A DNA stretch of 9,551 bases from Anaerolineae bacterium (GTDB lineage: Bacteria > Chloroflexota > Anaerolineae > J102): positions 1-9,551 of the forward strand of contig JALXAF010000523.1 in assembly GCA_026992375.1 (NCBI GenBank). Direction: 5' to 3'. Shown here one piece after another: positions 1 through 6,503 of this stretch; position 1 is the stretch's first letter, and each line of letters opens with the position of its first letter. The notes beneath the pieces were generated by a model that saw only the letters and a list, made by a program, of their open reading frames with translations, ran no database searches and had not been told where the DNA came from. Both the position numbers and the translations under genes were made by a program.

Positions 1-1166
1 TCATCGGCGTGCAGGAGGTGGAGGGCAAAGACCCGGTGTGGGATGATCTGGTGAACGCCATCAGCGCCCAGGGCGGCCCCAGTTACAGCTACGATTACTA
101 CGAAAGCATCGATCCCCGAGACATCACCACGGGCATCCTCTACGATCCGGCCCGGGTGACGCTGAACGCCAGCAGCCAGGAGCAGGGCTGCACCACCACC
201 GATTACGGCGTGAATTACAGCAACGCGGATAACACGTATGGCCGCGTGGTTCCTAACCCCTGCACTTCGGGCACGTATCCCCTCTACAATCGCCCGCCCT
301 ACCTGGCCCAGCTCACCCTCAAGAACGCCGCCGGAGACAAGTCGGTGGACGTCTCGGTCATCGTCAACCACTTCAAATCCAAGCGGGGAGATGAAAGCGT
401 CAACCTGCCCCGCCGCGAGGCCCAGGCCCAGCACGTGGTGGACATCATGCAGGCGGAATATGACGCGGGCCGCACCAATTCTGTGGCGCTGGGGGATTTC
501 AACGATGTCCTCGGCTCCACCACCCTGGCCCAATTCGACACGACCGTAGGCGGCGAGCCCCTGGTGAATCTCTATCTGGCCCACGTGCCCGAAAGCGATC
601 GTTACAGCTACATCTTCAGCGGCGAATCCGAGGTGCTGGATCATTTCATCACCACCAGCGATCTGGATGGCTACTTTATGGCCGGTCGGGCCGTGCATAT
701 CAACGCAGATTATCCCGACGTAGCGAACATGGGAACCGACAATTGCACGGACTGCGTCTTCAGCGCCGGCGTGAACGCTCCCCAGGACGATACGGCTCAT
801 CGCAGCTCGGATCATGACCCGGTGCTGACCCGCTTCAGCGTCTGCCGCATTCTGGACGCCCCAGCCACCGTGGGCATTGCGGCCAATACGGGCGTCGGCG
901 GCGTCGATCTGAGCTGGAGCCCGGTCACATCCAGCGATCATTACCAGGTGTGGGAAGACGCAGCGCCCTACTTCACCCCCGACACCCGCAACGACGCGCC
1001 GCTGGATACGACTTCGCAGACCAGCTACACCCACAGCAACAGCCTGGGCGACGCCGCGGTCAACCACTTCTACCTGATCACCACGGTCAACGCCTGCGGC
1101 GCAGCCTCGGGCTACTCGCAGCGTGTGGGCGAATTCGACTTCGCACTCACGCCCGGCGTGAACTGA
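1..1166 (+). CDS. Secreted EEP-family nuclease, NucH/ExeM-like, 3' part (5' end outside window)
   Basis: The frame is already open at the first base, and the segment reads I-G-V-Q-E-V-E, the usual metal-binding QE(V)E region of the endonuclease/exonuclease/phosphatase fold, so the true start lies upstream. Counting residues from the GTG at base 9, I see NHFKSK (120-125), GDFND (162-166), YSYIFSG (199-205), VLDHF, HINAD (230-234) and SDHDP (267-271). This order, especially YSY-LDH-HINAD-SDHDP, is that of the extracellular DNases of the NucH/ExeM type, which cut phosphodiester bonds using divalent metal. From about residue 283 a fibronectin-III-like domain follows (W-x-P-V-T, Y-x-V-W, Y-L-I-T-T-V). 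The end is RVGEFDFALTPGVN, a tail I associate with secreted Chloroflexota proteins (recollection, not checked). Several cysteines fit an exported protein. The catalytic residues seen are intact; the exact substrate is inferred. Confidence 0.88.
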   Translation, partial: IGVQEVEGKDPVWDDLVNAISAQGGPSYSYDYYESIDPRDITTGILYDPARVTLNASSQEQGCTTTDYGVNYSNADNTYGRVVPNPCTSGTYPLYNRPPYLAQLTLKNAAGDKSVDVSVIVNHFKSKRGDESVNLPRREAQAQHVVDIMQAEYDAGRTNSVALGDFNDVLGSTTLAQFDTTVGGEPLVNLYLAHVPESDRYSYIFSGESEVLDHFITTSDLDGYFMAGRAVHINADYPDVANMGTDNCTDCVFSAGVNAPQDDTAHRSSDHDPVLTRFSVCRILDAPATVGIAANTGVGGVDLSWSPVTSSDHYQVWEDAAPYFTPDTRNDAPLDTTSQTSYTHSNSLGDAAVNHFYLITTVNACGAASGYSQRVGEFDFALTPGVN

Positions 1167-1181
1167 CCCTCATTTTTCCGG

Positions 1182-1218
1182 GATGGCGGGCGACCCGCAT
1201 CACCGCCCGCCATCTTTT
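1182..1218 (+). terminator. Rho-independent terminator after the NucH-like gene
   Basis: A perfect 11 bp stem (GATGGCGGGCG at 1182-1192 with CGCCCGCCATC at 1204-1214) has an 11-base loop and is followed directly by TTTT. It starts 16 bases after the TGA of the nuclease gene. The stem is very GC-rich. It separates this gene from the next one on the same strand. Confidence 0.87.
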
Positions 1219-1300
1219 GAGCGCACAGGATGTGTGAAACCCGAGCGCCTCTTTCGACGTATAGGCTCACAGAAAACATTCCGTTAATCCACCTTGCCCA

Positions 1301-1306
1301 GGAGGA
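1301..1306 (+). promoter_or_regulatory. Strong Shine-Dalgarno of the 150-residue helical protein
   Basis: GGAGGA sits within CCCAGGAGGATGCC, and the ATG follows at base 1313, a normal spacing. It fixes the start of this gene and rules out the other overlapping frames. It is the clearest ribosome binding site in the window. Confidence 0.8.
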
Positions 1307-1312
1307 TGCCTT

Positions 1313-1765
1313 ATGGACAAAGAACAACAAGAAGAACCCCAGGAACAATCACAGCCGGGCGCCAGCCCATTCGTCGAGGAGCTCACCAAATTGGGACGCA
1401 ATTTCAGTCAACTCATCAAGGACGCGCTCGAGTCGCCGCAGCTTCAGGAAGTGCGGAAGGAGGTTGCCACCGGTGCACAAACCGTCATCGAAGAAATCAA
1501 CGAGGCCATGGTCAAGGCCCGCGAGTCTCATGTCACCCAGAATGTGGCGCAGAAGGCCGCTCAGACCGCGGAGGAGCTGAAGACCTCGCCCGTGACGCAG
1601 AACATCAAGACGGGCGTGCTCAACGCGCTGCGCTCGGTCAACGAAGAGCTGGGCGACATCGTGCAGAAGATGGAGCAGAATATGCAGCAATCGACCGCCA
1701 AAGAAGAATCGCCCGTGGCCGAATCCGCCCCTGAACCCGCGCCCGAGATGCCCGACTCCCCCTGA
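1313..1765 (+). CDS. Small helical, repeat-bearing protein of unknown function
   Basis: I do not recognise a named family. The 150-residue product has a charged, Gln/Glu-rich start (1-18), a long amphipathic helical middle (about 19-128) and a Pro/Glu/Ala-rich low-complexity tail (129-150). It has no signal peptide, no membrane segment and no cysteine. The middle holds imperfect repeats starting with a Ser: SPQLQEVRKEV (41-51), SHVTQNVAQKA (72-82) and SPVTQNIKTGV (92-102), each followed by a further amphipathic helix. This resembles apolipoprotein-, LEA- or phasin-like helical proteins that lie on surfaces or form coiled coils, but that is analogy only. The start is well supported by the AGGAGG site. 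It stands alone: a terminator precedes it and the next genes are convergent. It is probably cytoplasmic. Confidence 0.82.
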   Translation: MDKEQQEEPQEQSQPGASPFVEELTKLGRNFSQLIKDALESPQLQEVRKEVATGAQTVIEEINEAMVKARESHVTQNVAQKAAQTAEELKTSPVTQNIKTGVLNALRSVNEELGDIVQKMEQNMQQSTAKEESPVAESAPEPAPEMPDSP

Positions 1766-1797
1766 TTCTCGCCCCCTCTCCCACATATTCCCTCGCC

Positions 1798-1875
1798 AAA
1801 AGCCGCCAGAATCCGGGATGACGCTTCTTGCAACTCATTTCGAACACCCACCAGGATTCCCACCCGACGGCTTTT
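1798..1875. terminator. Candidate bidirectional terminator between convergent genes
   Basis: AAAAGCCG (1798-1805) pairs with CGGCTTTT (1868-1875), and just inside, GAATCC (1809-1814) pairs with GGATTC (1854-1859). Each strand ends in a short T run after the GC stem, and the site lies between the end of the + strand gene at 1765 and the end of the - strand unit. That suits a two-way terminator. The inner loop is long (about 39 bases), so it could instead be a small structured RNA or a relic of a repeat. Confidence 0.4.
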
Positions 1876-1926
1876 TGATGCAGCGTCACAAAGATGACAG
1901 CGCTGGGCCGCGGCGTCGCACACCCG

Positions 1927-2049
1927 CTAGGCCAGTTGCAGATTGTGCGGCGGAAAGCCGGACATCAGGCGCAGCAGGGCTTCCAGCATGAGCAGCGCAA
2001 AAATAATGCCGAAAAAGATTTAGCCCAGACGGCCCAGCCATCTTTTCAT
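1927..2049 (-). pseudogene. Remnant of a small membrane-anchor gene overlapping the end of the PLD gene
   Basis: On the minus strand an ATG (2049-2047) overlaps the TGA of the PLD gene as TGATG, a typical coupling arrangement. It reads MKRWLGRLG, then a TAA stop (2022-2020), then in the same frame IFFGIIFALLMLEALLRLMS and GFPPHNLQLA, then TAG (1929-1927). Read through, this is a basic start, one membrane helix and the 'LLEALLRL..GFPP' sequence that I associate with N-terminal anchors of SGNH-hydrolase-like or other exported proteins. No continuation with coding character appears beyond 1927. I read it as the broken 5' end of a former downstream gene of the operon. A base-calling error in the TAA codon, restoring a 40-residue peptide, is the alternative. 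It is not a confirmed gene. Confidence 0.45.
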
Positions 2050-4094
2050 CAGTCGAACACCTGGATCTGTTGGGGAGAGTGCAGCGCCATCTGGGGGGCG
2101 CCCTTGTGCGTGCTGATCTCGCCGGTAATCCACACCTTCTTGCCATCGTAGAGTTCTGCGGGTGGGGCCGGGAAATTAGCGTAATCCTCAGCCCGCACGA
2201 TGGCCACGAAATCATCCTCATCTTTGCCGAAATCGAGGAAGGTGATGCTGCCGATGTTTTTCGTGTGGATGATGCGGCCCGACACCGTGATGGTCTGGCC
2301 CGCGTAATCGCCCGCATTTTGCCAGGGAACCACGCCTTTGGGCGGGCTCGCGGCAACGGTGGTGGGCGCGGCGTTGGCCTGAGCATCCCCCACGATTTCG
2401 ATCTGCTCGGGGGATTCGACAATCATTTCGGGTGCGCCCTTATATTCCTTGATCTTGCCCGTGACCAGGATGTTTTTGTGCAGATACAGCTCATCGGGCG
2501 GCCGTGGAAATTTGTCGAAATCGCTGGCGAAGATGACGACGCTGAATTTCCCGCGCCAATCCTCGTCGAAATTCAGAAAAGCCGCTTTGCCCGAGTTGTA
2601 GGTGCGCGCCACAGCGCCCGCCACCGTGATGGTCTCTCCCACATGCTCGCCTGCATCCTGCCAGGGCGCGGGTGGCGCCGAATCGGAGCGAGCGGCCGGC
2701 GCGGGCGCGGCGGATGTTGGGTACCCTCCCACCACCTGAATCTGCGCTGGATCATCGATGACGATCTCGGGCGCTCCCTCGTACATCTTCACCTTGCCCG
2801 TCACCTGCACCTGTTTATCCTTGAAATACCGGGCGGGCTTTTGCGGAAACGCGTCGTAGCTATCGGGGAAGAGAACGATGGTCAGGGTGTTGCGATAATC
2901 ATCATCGAAATTGAGGAATGTGACCTTGCCCGAATCGTAGGTGTGGACGATGGTTCCCGCCACGGTGACCTCTTGCCCCGCGTATTTTTCTGCATCCCGC
3001 CAGGAGATGACGCCCGCGGGCGGCTTGGGGGAGGTCTGTTCGCCGCCCGCCCGGGCCCAATCCTGGGCCAGGGTGAAGGCGAGGCGCTCGATGACGGCCT
3101 CATCCTCGGTGATGATCCCCAGCTCTCGATTCAGCTCTAGCGAGGTGAAGGTGAGGTTTTCGGAGCCGACAAAGGCCTGCTTGCCATCGGCCAGGATAAC
3201 CTTGGCGTGGACGTAGGGATCGTCCAGGCGCACCGTTTGTCCGCCCGCGGCCGCCAATCGGGCCAGATTCTCCGCGGCCACGTCGTTGTCATCGCGATTG
3301 GGTGAGATGAAACGCACCTCCACCCCGCGGCGGGCGGCCTGCTCCAACGCCCGGGTGATGTCTTCGTCCAGCAGCGTGGCCTCCTCCAGCCACAGGGATT
3401 TTTGCGCGCCCTGGATGAGGCCCGTGATGCGCTCGCGGCTGTTCTCCGGGCTGACCACCAGCGGGCTGTCCGCGCTGACGCGCACGCCTTCGCCCGCCCA
3501 ATCCGCGTCGAAAATCGCGGCCACGTCGGCCACCACATTGGCCCGGGTGGTGACCAGCGCATACTCGCGGTTTCTGCTGAAGGAGCCGTGCGTGAAGTTG
3601 AAGGTGGCGATGAGGGCCAGCCGATCATCGATGACCAGGGATTTCTCATGCACGTTTTTGAATGCGCCGGGCGCCCATTTCACATCCACGCCGCCTTCTT
3701 TCAGCATCTGGTAGCTTTCGGCGTTGCTCTCGCCGCCGCCCACCGGCTCCTTGTCGATGAGCACTTTCACGTCCACCCCGCGGTTGGCGGCCTTGATGAG
3801 TTCGTTGCGGGCCTCGCGGTAGGTGAGGAGATAGATTTTGAAGCGGATGCTCTTTTTGGCGCTGCGGATGTGGTCGATGACTGCGTTGGGGCCGTCATCG
3901 GGCATGACCAGCAGCCATTGATCCTCGCCCATGCCCGCACCGCCCGGCTCGGTCGCGCCATACTTAGCGGCGTCGTTCCCCGCCGAGGGCAGGGCGGGCG
4001 TCGCGGTTTCATCCGCGTGACAGCCCGCCAACGCCAACATTAGCGCCAGCAGGAGCAAAAGCAATGAGAATCGCAGTCGTCTGAGATGAGACAT
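2049..4094 (-). CDS. Lipoprotein with PLD nuclease-like domain and three tandem OB folds
   Basis: The 681-residue product starts with a lipoprotein signal (basic MSHLRRLRFS, a leucine-rich core, lipobox L22-A-G-C25), so it should be anchored outside the membrane. Residues about 55-350 form a phospholipase D superfamily unit with two HKD motifs: H149-x-K151-x4-D156 followed by NFT (166-168) and NRE (175-177), and H296-x-K298-x4-D303 followed by ENLT (312-315) and NRE (322-324). Both look catalytically intact. Three OB-fold repeats follow, at about 361-457, 475-570 and 586-680, each with V-T-V-x-G, FLNF or FLDF, VTGK or ITGE, KGAP or EGAP, and PxQI. They are joined by Pro/Ala/Ser-rich linkers. 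This OB type is often fused to secreted nucleases, so nucleic acid is a likelier substrate than lipid; that is inference. The ATG lies directly before the signal peptide but has only a weak ribosome binding site (TTCCTGGC upstream). The stop overlaps a gene remnant. Confidence 0.9.
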   Translation of the reverse strand: MSHLRRLRFSLLLLLLALMLALAGCHADETATPALPSAGNDAAKYGATEPGGAGMGEDQWLLVMPDDGPNAVIDHIRSAKKSIRFKIYLLTYREARNELIKAANRGVDVKVLIDKEPVGGGESNAESYQMLKEGGVDVKWAPGAFKNVHEKSLVIDDRLALIATFNFTHGSFSRNREYALVTTRANVVADVAAIFDADWAGEGVRVSADSPLVVSPENSRERITGLIQGAQKSLWLEEATLLDEDITRALEQAARRGVEVRFISPNRDDNDVAAENLARLAAAGGQTVRLDDPYVHAKVILADGKQAFVGSENLTFTSLELNRELGIITEDEAVIERLAFTLAQDWARAGGEQTSPKPPAGVISWRDAEKYAGQEVTVAGTIVHTYDSGKVTFLNFDDDYRNTLTIVLFPDSYDAFPQKPARYFKDKQVQVTGKVKMYEGAPEIVIDDPAQIQVVGGYPTSAAPAPAARSDSAPPAPWQDAGEHVGETITVAGAVARTYNSGKAAFLNFDEDWRGKFSVVIFASDFDKFPRPPDELYLHKNILVTGKIKEYKGAPEMIVESPEQIEIVGDAQANAAPTTVAASPPKGVVPWQNAGDYAGQTITVSGRIIHTKNIGSITFLDFGKDEDDFVAIVRAEDYANFPAPPAELYDGKKVWITGEISTHKGAPQMALHSPQQIQVFD

Positions 4095-4110
4095 GCCAGG
4101 AAGAATGTGA

Positions 4111-4140
4111 AAAGCGGATCAGCGCGGATTTTCGCAGAAA
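4111..4140. repeat. Degenerate GCGGAT-type short repeat
   Basis: AGCGGATCAGCGCGGATTTTCGC contains two GCGGAT units. It lies just upstream of the PLD lipoprotein start, so it may be part of that gene's leader. From memory, short 'GCGGATTAGCGCGGATT'-like intergenic repeats occur in many environmental bacterial genomes; this could not be checked here. Confidence 0.35.
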
Positions 4141-4173
4141 AAAGTAACTACCAGGGTCTCGCCACCACTTTTG

Positions 4174-4204
4174 GCCACGACACGAAGAAGGCAAATGCAC
4201 GAAG
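4174..4204. repeat. Degenerate CACGAAG-type short repeat
   Basis: The stretch holds CCACGACACGAAGAAGG followed by GCACGAAG, that is, three CACGA units with two CACGAAG copies. The unit resembles, but is distinct from, the CACGGAG units of the element that begins 25 bases later. It is noncoding by every sign and sits between the PLD gene leader and the MITE-like copy. Confidence 0.4.
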
Positions 4205-4228
4205 CCTTTATCTTTATCGGTGAACATT

Positions 4229-4378
4229 AGCTCCACTGTAAAAAGGTCATTTCACCACGGAGACACGGAGGACACGGAGAAAATAGTGGCAGTTCACAGA
4301 GAAATTCTTCTCCAAATCTCATCCCTTTCTTCCTCCGTGCGCTCTGTGCCTCCGGTTGAAGGTTTTTTCAGTACAGCC
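4229..4378 (+). repeat. MITE-like element, copy A (CACGGAG family), inverted with respect to copy B
   Basis: This 150 bp block matches the reverse complement of 6151-6301 at about 90% (roughly 14 differences by hand count). Its outer end AGCTCCACTG and inner end CAGTACAGCC are imperfect terminal inverted repeats. Inside, the tandem CACGGAGACACGGAGGACAC on the left can pair with CCTCCGTGCGCTCTGTGCCT on the right, so the whole unit can fold into one long hairpin. No protein is encoded; short ORFs across it are shadows. It lies in the 342-base gap between two minus-strand genes, downstream of the DUF5666 gene, and might also help end its transcript. Confidence 0.85.
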
Positions 4379-4436
4379 AACATCATTACTCGGCCAGTGT
4401 TGTGGCGAAAAAGGAAAGTTATTTCTGGACGTGTAC

Positions 4437-6050
4437 TCAGTGTCCGGGCATGGGGCCAATGACGATAGCGGTCACCGAGCCGTCAGGATGCAGGACGCCG
4501 TAGCCCTGGGCATATCCATTCCAGTTGCTGGGATCGCCAACCACATTGGCGTTGTCCGTGACATGCACCGTCACGCCTTCGATAATCCAATCGCCGATGA
4601 CGCCTGTTCCCGGTTTCTGCTGGATTTCTCCGGCGAAGGAGACTCGAGGAGCAGCCACAACCTGGACGTCGAGGGCGTTGATCGAGCCATCCTCATTGGT
4701 TTCGCCATACCCCTTTACCCAGGAGCCGACCTGAACATGGGCGTCGTCGGGAACGATGTCGGTCTCGTCGCTGACCCAGATGGCCCAGGTTTGCGCCTTG
4801 CCGTTGTGTTCGAAGCTGCTGGTGACCACCCACATGGTGGGATCGCCTTCCTGGGGCGGGTCTTTGATTTTAACGATAAAGCCCGCGAAGACCACCCGAT
4901 CCTGTGGCGGCATGTCGGGGATTTTGTGGATACTTCGGGCCATGAGGGAGCCGTCGTCTTGAACTCGCACGATTGCAATCACCTGGTCGCCAATCTCAGG
5001 ATGTCCGAGGATCTTGGTGTCCTCATTCACGTCAACTTTGCGTCCGCCGATGACCCAAAGCGCGTCGCTGATGGATTCGACTGCGCCGCGGACGATGGCG
5101 TATCGAGTGGTAGAGGTCACCAGGATACGGGTGGCGACCAGCCCATCAGCCGTGGAGAGTGCCCACACTTCCGCCGCATCGCCCACATGGGGATCATCGC
5201 CCTCAATGACGGTGTCCTCAGAGACGGTCACGGTCTGATAAGCGACTACCCAGAAATCATCATTCATTTCCTGGATGCGTCCTCTGAAGTGAGCCTCGCT
5301 GGGAACGTCCTTCACCAGGATGCGGATGGCGACCAGTCCATCGGCCGTGACTTTCGCCCAAATTTTCACGCGATCACCGACATCGGGCGTATCGCCCTCA
5401 ATGACGGCGTCTTTGGTGATGGTCACGTTCTTTTCGCCGGCCGGAGTTTGGATCACCCAGGCGTCCTCGGTCATCTCCTTGATGAAGCCGGGGAAGAAAA
5501 TGGATTGCGTACCGGTCACCACCACGATGCGCTTGGCGACGAGGCCGTCATTGGTCTCGTAGGCTACGACATCAGCAATGTCGCCCACATCGGGCTCATC
5601 GCCCAGGATGATGGTGTTTTCGACGATACGCACAGTCTTGCCATCCACCCCCCAGTAGTCGTCGGCGATTTCTTCGATAACGCCAGTGAAATGCACTTGA
5701 GTTGGGCCTTGAGTCTCCTTGATGGAAATCGCCAGCAGGACGCCATTTGGTCTTTGTTCCGCCCTGACCTCGACGTGATCGCCAATCAGAATGGTTGCGG
5801 GGCTGGCATTGAAATGCGTCCAACGAGAGACATGCACCGTGCGGCCATCGATAACCCAGTCGCCCGGGATAGCGGCGTCTTTGCTCTCGACCTGCCCGGT
5901 GAATTCGATGATGCTCGCCACCGCATCGGGATCTGGGTCCGGGAGCATTCCATGATCTGGCCGTCCAGCAGCAAATACGCCCACTGGCGCCAGAAACGCC
6001 ATGACAGAAAGCGTAAGGAGCATGCTAATCCAGAATGTTCGTCTTTTCAT
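4437..6050 (-). CDS. Secreted protein of seven DUF5666-like repeats
   Basis: The 537-residue product begins with a signal peptide (MKRRTFWISM, hydrophobic core to about 26, likely cleavage near V-F-A-A at 25-28) and has no lipobox or further membrane segment, so it is probably released or wall-associated. The rest is a chain of repeats at about 49-112, 120-178, 185-247, 254-312, 319-376, 388-464 and 471-534. The pattern is F-x-G-x-I, then W-V-I or W-V-V, a V-x-V strand, T-x-I-x-G, VGD, W-A, and DGL-V-A-x-R-I, which fits DUF5666, a beta-rich domain of unknown role. Repeats 3 and 4 are most alike; 6 carries an insert of about 15 residues. A good ribosome binding site (AAAAGGTGA, 6065-6057) supports the ATG. 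The gene is bracketed by inverted copies of a ~150 bp element. Function is unknown; a structural or binding role is a guess. Confidence 0.9.
   Translation of the reverse strand: MKRRTFWISMLLTLSVMAFLAPVGVFAAGRPDHGMLPDPDPDAVASIIEFTGQVESKDAAIPGDWVIDGRTVHVSRWTHFNASPATILIGDHVEVRAEQRPNGVLLAISIKETQGPTQVHFTGVIEEIADDYWGVDGKTVRIVENTIILGDEPDVGDIADVVAYETNDGLVAKRIVVVTGTQSIFFPGFIKEMTEDAWVIQTPAGEKNVTITKDAVIEGDTPDVGDRVKIWAKVTADGLVAIRILVKDVPSEAHFRGRIQEMNDDFWVVAYQTVTVSEDTVIEGDDPHVGDAAEVWALSTADGLVATRILVTSTTRYAIVRGAVESISDALWVIGGRKVDVNEDTKILGHPEIGDQVIAIVRVQDDGSLMARSIHKIPDMPPQDRVVFAGFIVKIKDPPQEGDPTMWVVTSSFEHNGKAQTWAIWVSDETDIVPDDAHVQVGSWVKGYGETNEDGSINALDVQVVAAPRVSFAGEIQQKPGTGVIGDWIIEGVTVHVTDNANVVGDPSNWNGYAQGYGVLHPDGSVTAIVIGPMPGH
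5118..5349 (-). repeat. Direct DNA repeat inside the DUF5666 gene
   Basis: The 37 bases at 5118-5154 recur at 5313-5349 with only four differences, 195 bases (65 codons) apart. They encode the DGLVAxRILV end of repeats 4 and 3. Conservation at DNA level, including silent positions, points to fairly recent internal duplication or gene conversion between repeat units. Confidence 0.75.
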
Positions 6051-6089
6051 GGTGTTTCACCTTTTCAGACAGAACGTTGAAAAATTTTT

Positions 6090-6121
6090 GCGATATTCTC
6101 GCATGGCTAATTGTGGCACAA
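6090..6121 (-). promoter_or_regulatory. Candidate promoter/operator region of the DUF5666 gene
   Basis: The 100 bases between the gene and element copy B are AT-richer than their surroundings. A perfect palindrome, TTGTG-G-CACAA, lies at 6111-6121, and a smaller one, GCGA-N5-TCGC, at 6090-6102. On the minus strand TTGTGC (6121-6116), 17 bases, then GAATAT (6098-6093) is a weak promoter match that would overlap the palindrome, an arrangement suited to repression. Only the palindromes are directly visible; the promoter call is weak. Confidence 0.25.
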
Positions 6122-6150
6122 GTGAATTGAAAGCGCAATAAAGCAATGGT

Positions 6151-6301
6151 GGCTCTACTGAAAAACCCTTCAACACGGAGGCACAGAGTGCACGGAGGAA
6201 GAAAAAGGTGAGATTTGGAGAGGAATTTCTCAGTGAGCTGCCACTATTTTCTCCGTGTCCTCCGTGTCTCCGTGGTGAAATGATTTTTTTGCAGTGGAGC
6301 C
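6151..6301 (-). repeat. MITE-like element, copy B, inverted with respect to copy A
   Basis: This 151 bp block is the reverse-complement partner of 4229-4378. Its ends GGCTCTACTG and CAGTGGAGCC are inverted repeats of each other with one mismatch in ten, and similarity continues outward (CAAT..TGGCTC on the left, GAGCCAATATTG on the right; 14 of 17 in all). The ends are therefore better kept than in copy A. It has the same internal CACGGAG/CTCCGTG pairing. It sits upstream of the DUF5666 gene and in the 453-base gap before the MFS gene. It encodes nothing convincing. Confidence 0.85.
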
Positions 6302-6503
6302 AATATTGCCTTCGGAAAATATGACGTTTCAACGAATGAAGTGGTGCGGAAGCAAGCCAAATAGCCGCCAGTTGCCAAAGAATTGGCTGTCGCCGGTGCG
6401 ATCTCCGAGATGCGGAGGCGTCTGGAGGTTATTGCGCTGCATCCGGCAATCGGGGTAAAATCATCTTCGCAGGTCCATCCTACTCCTCCCCCGGAACATC
6501 GCC
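6302..6503. other. Noncoding leader region before the MFS gene
   Basis: No gene is visible here on either strand. It holds a small perfect hairpin, GCCAA-AGAA-TTGGC (6374-6387), a purine-rich stretch (GCGGAGGCGTCTGGAGG) and the candidate promoter at 6432-6461. Together with 6051-6301 it makes up the 453-base gap between the divergent DUF5666 and MFS genes. Confidence 0.5.
6432..6461 (+). promoter_or_regulatory. Candidate sigma-70-type promoter of the MFS gene
   Basis: TTGCGC (6432-6437), an 18-base spacer and TAAAAT (6456-6461) form a fair -35/-10 pair. The -10 box matches five of six consensus bases and the -35 box three. Transcription would start near 6468, giving a leader of about 36 bases before the ATG at 6504. 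There is no strong ribosome binding site, only GGAA at 6493-6496. Confidence 0.4.

Noticed and set aside
1561..1923. A minus-strand frame continuing from the gene remnant across the convergent region.
   Set aside because: It lies beyond a TAG, lacks coding character and is antisense to the well-supported helical protein gene.
2070..3140. A 356-codon + strand frame opposite the PLD-OB gene.
   Set aside because: Its repetitive G/R/H/I-rich peptide is the antisense of the OB repeats; the minus strand carries the HKD motifs and lipobox.
4356..6080. A 574-codon open frame on the + strand opposite the DUF5666 gene.
   Set aside because: It mirrors the minus-strand gene codon for codon, has no signal peptide, ribosome binding site or recognisable domain, and starts inside the repeat element. 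The minus strand has a signal peptide, a Shine-Dalgarno and clear DUF5666 repeats. Codon bias and repeats keep the opposite frame open.
4229..6301. Reading the tandem CACGGAG stretches as a CRISPR array.
   Set aside because: Units are only about 7-9 bases, with no spacers of constant size, no leader and no cas genes.
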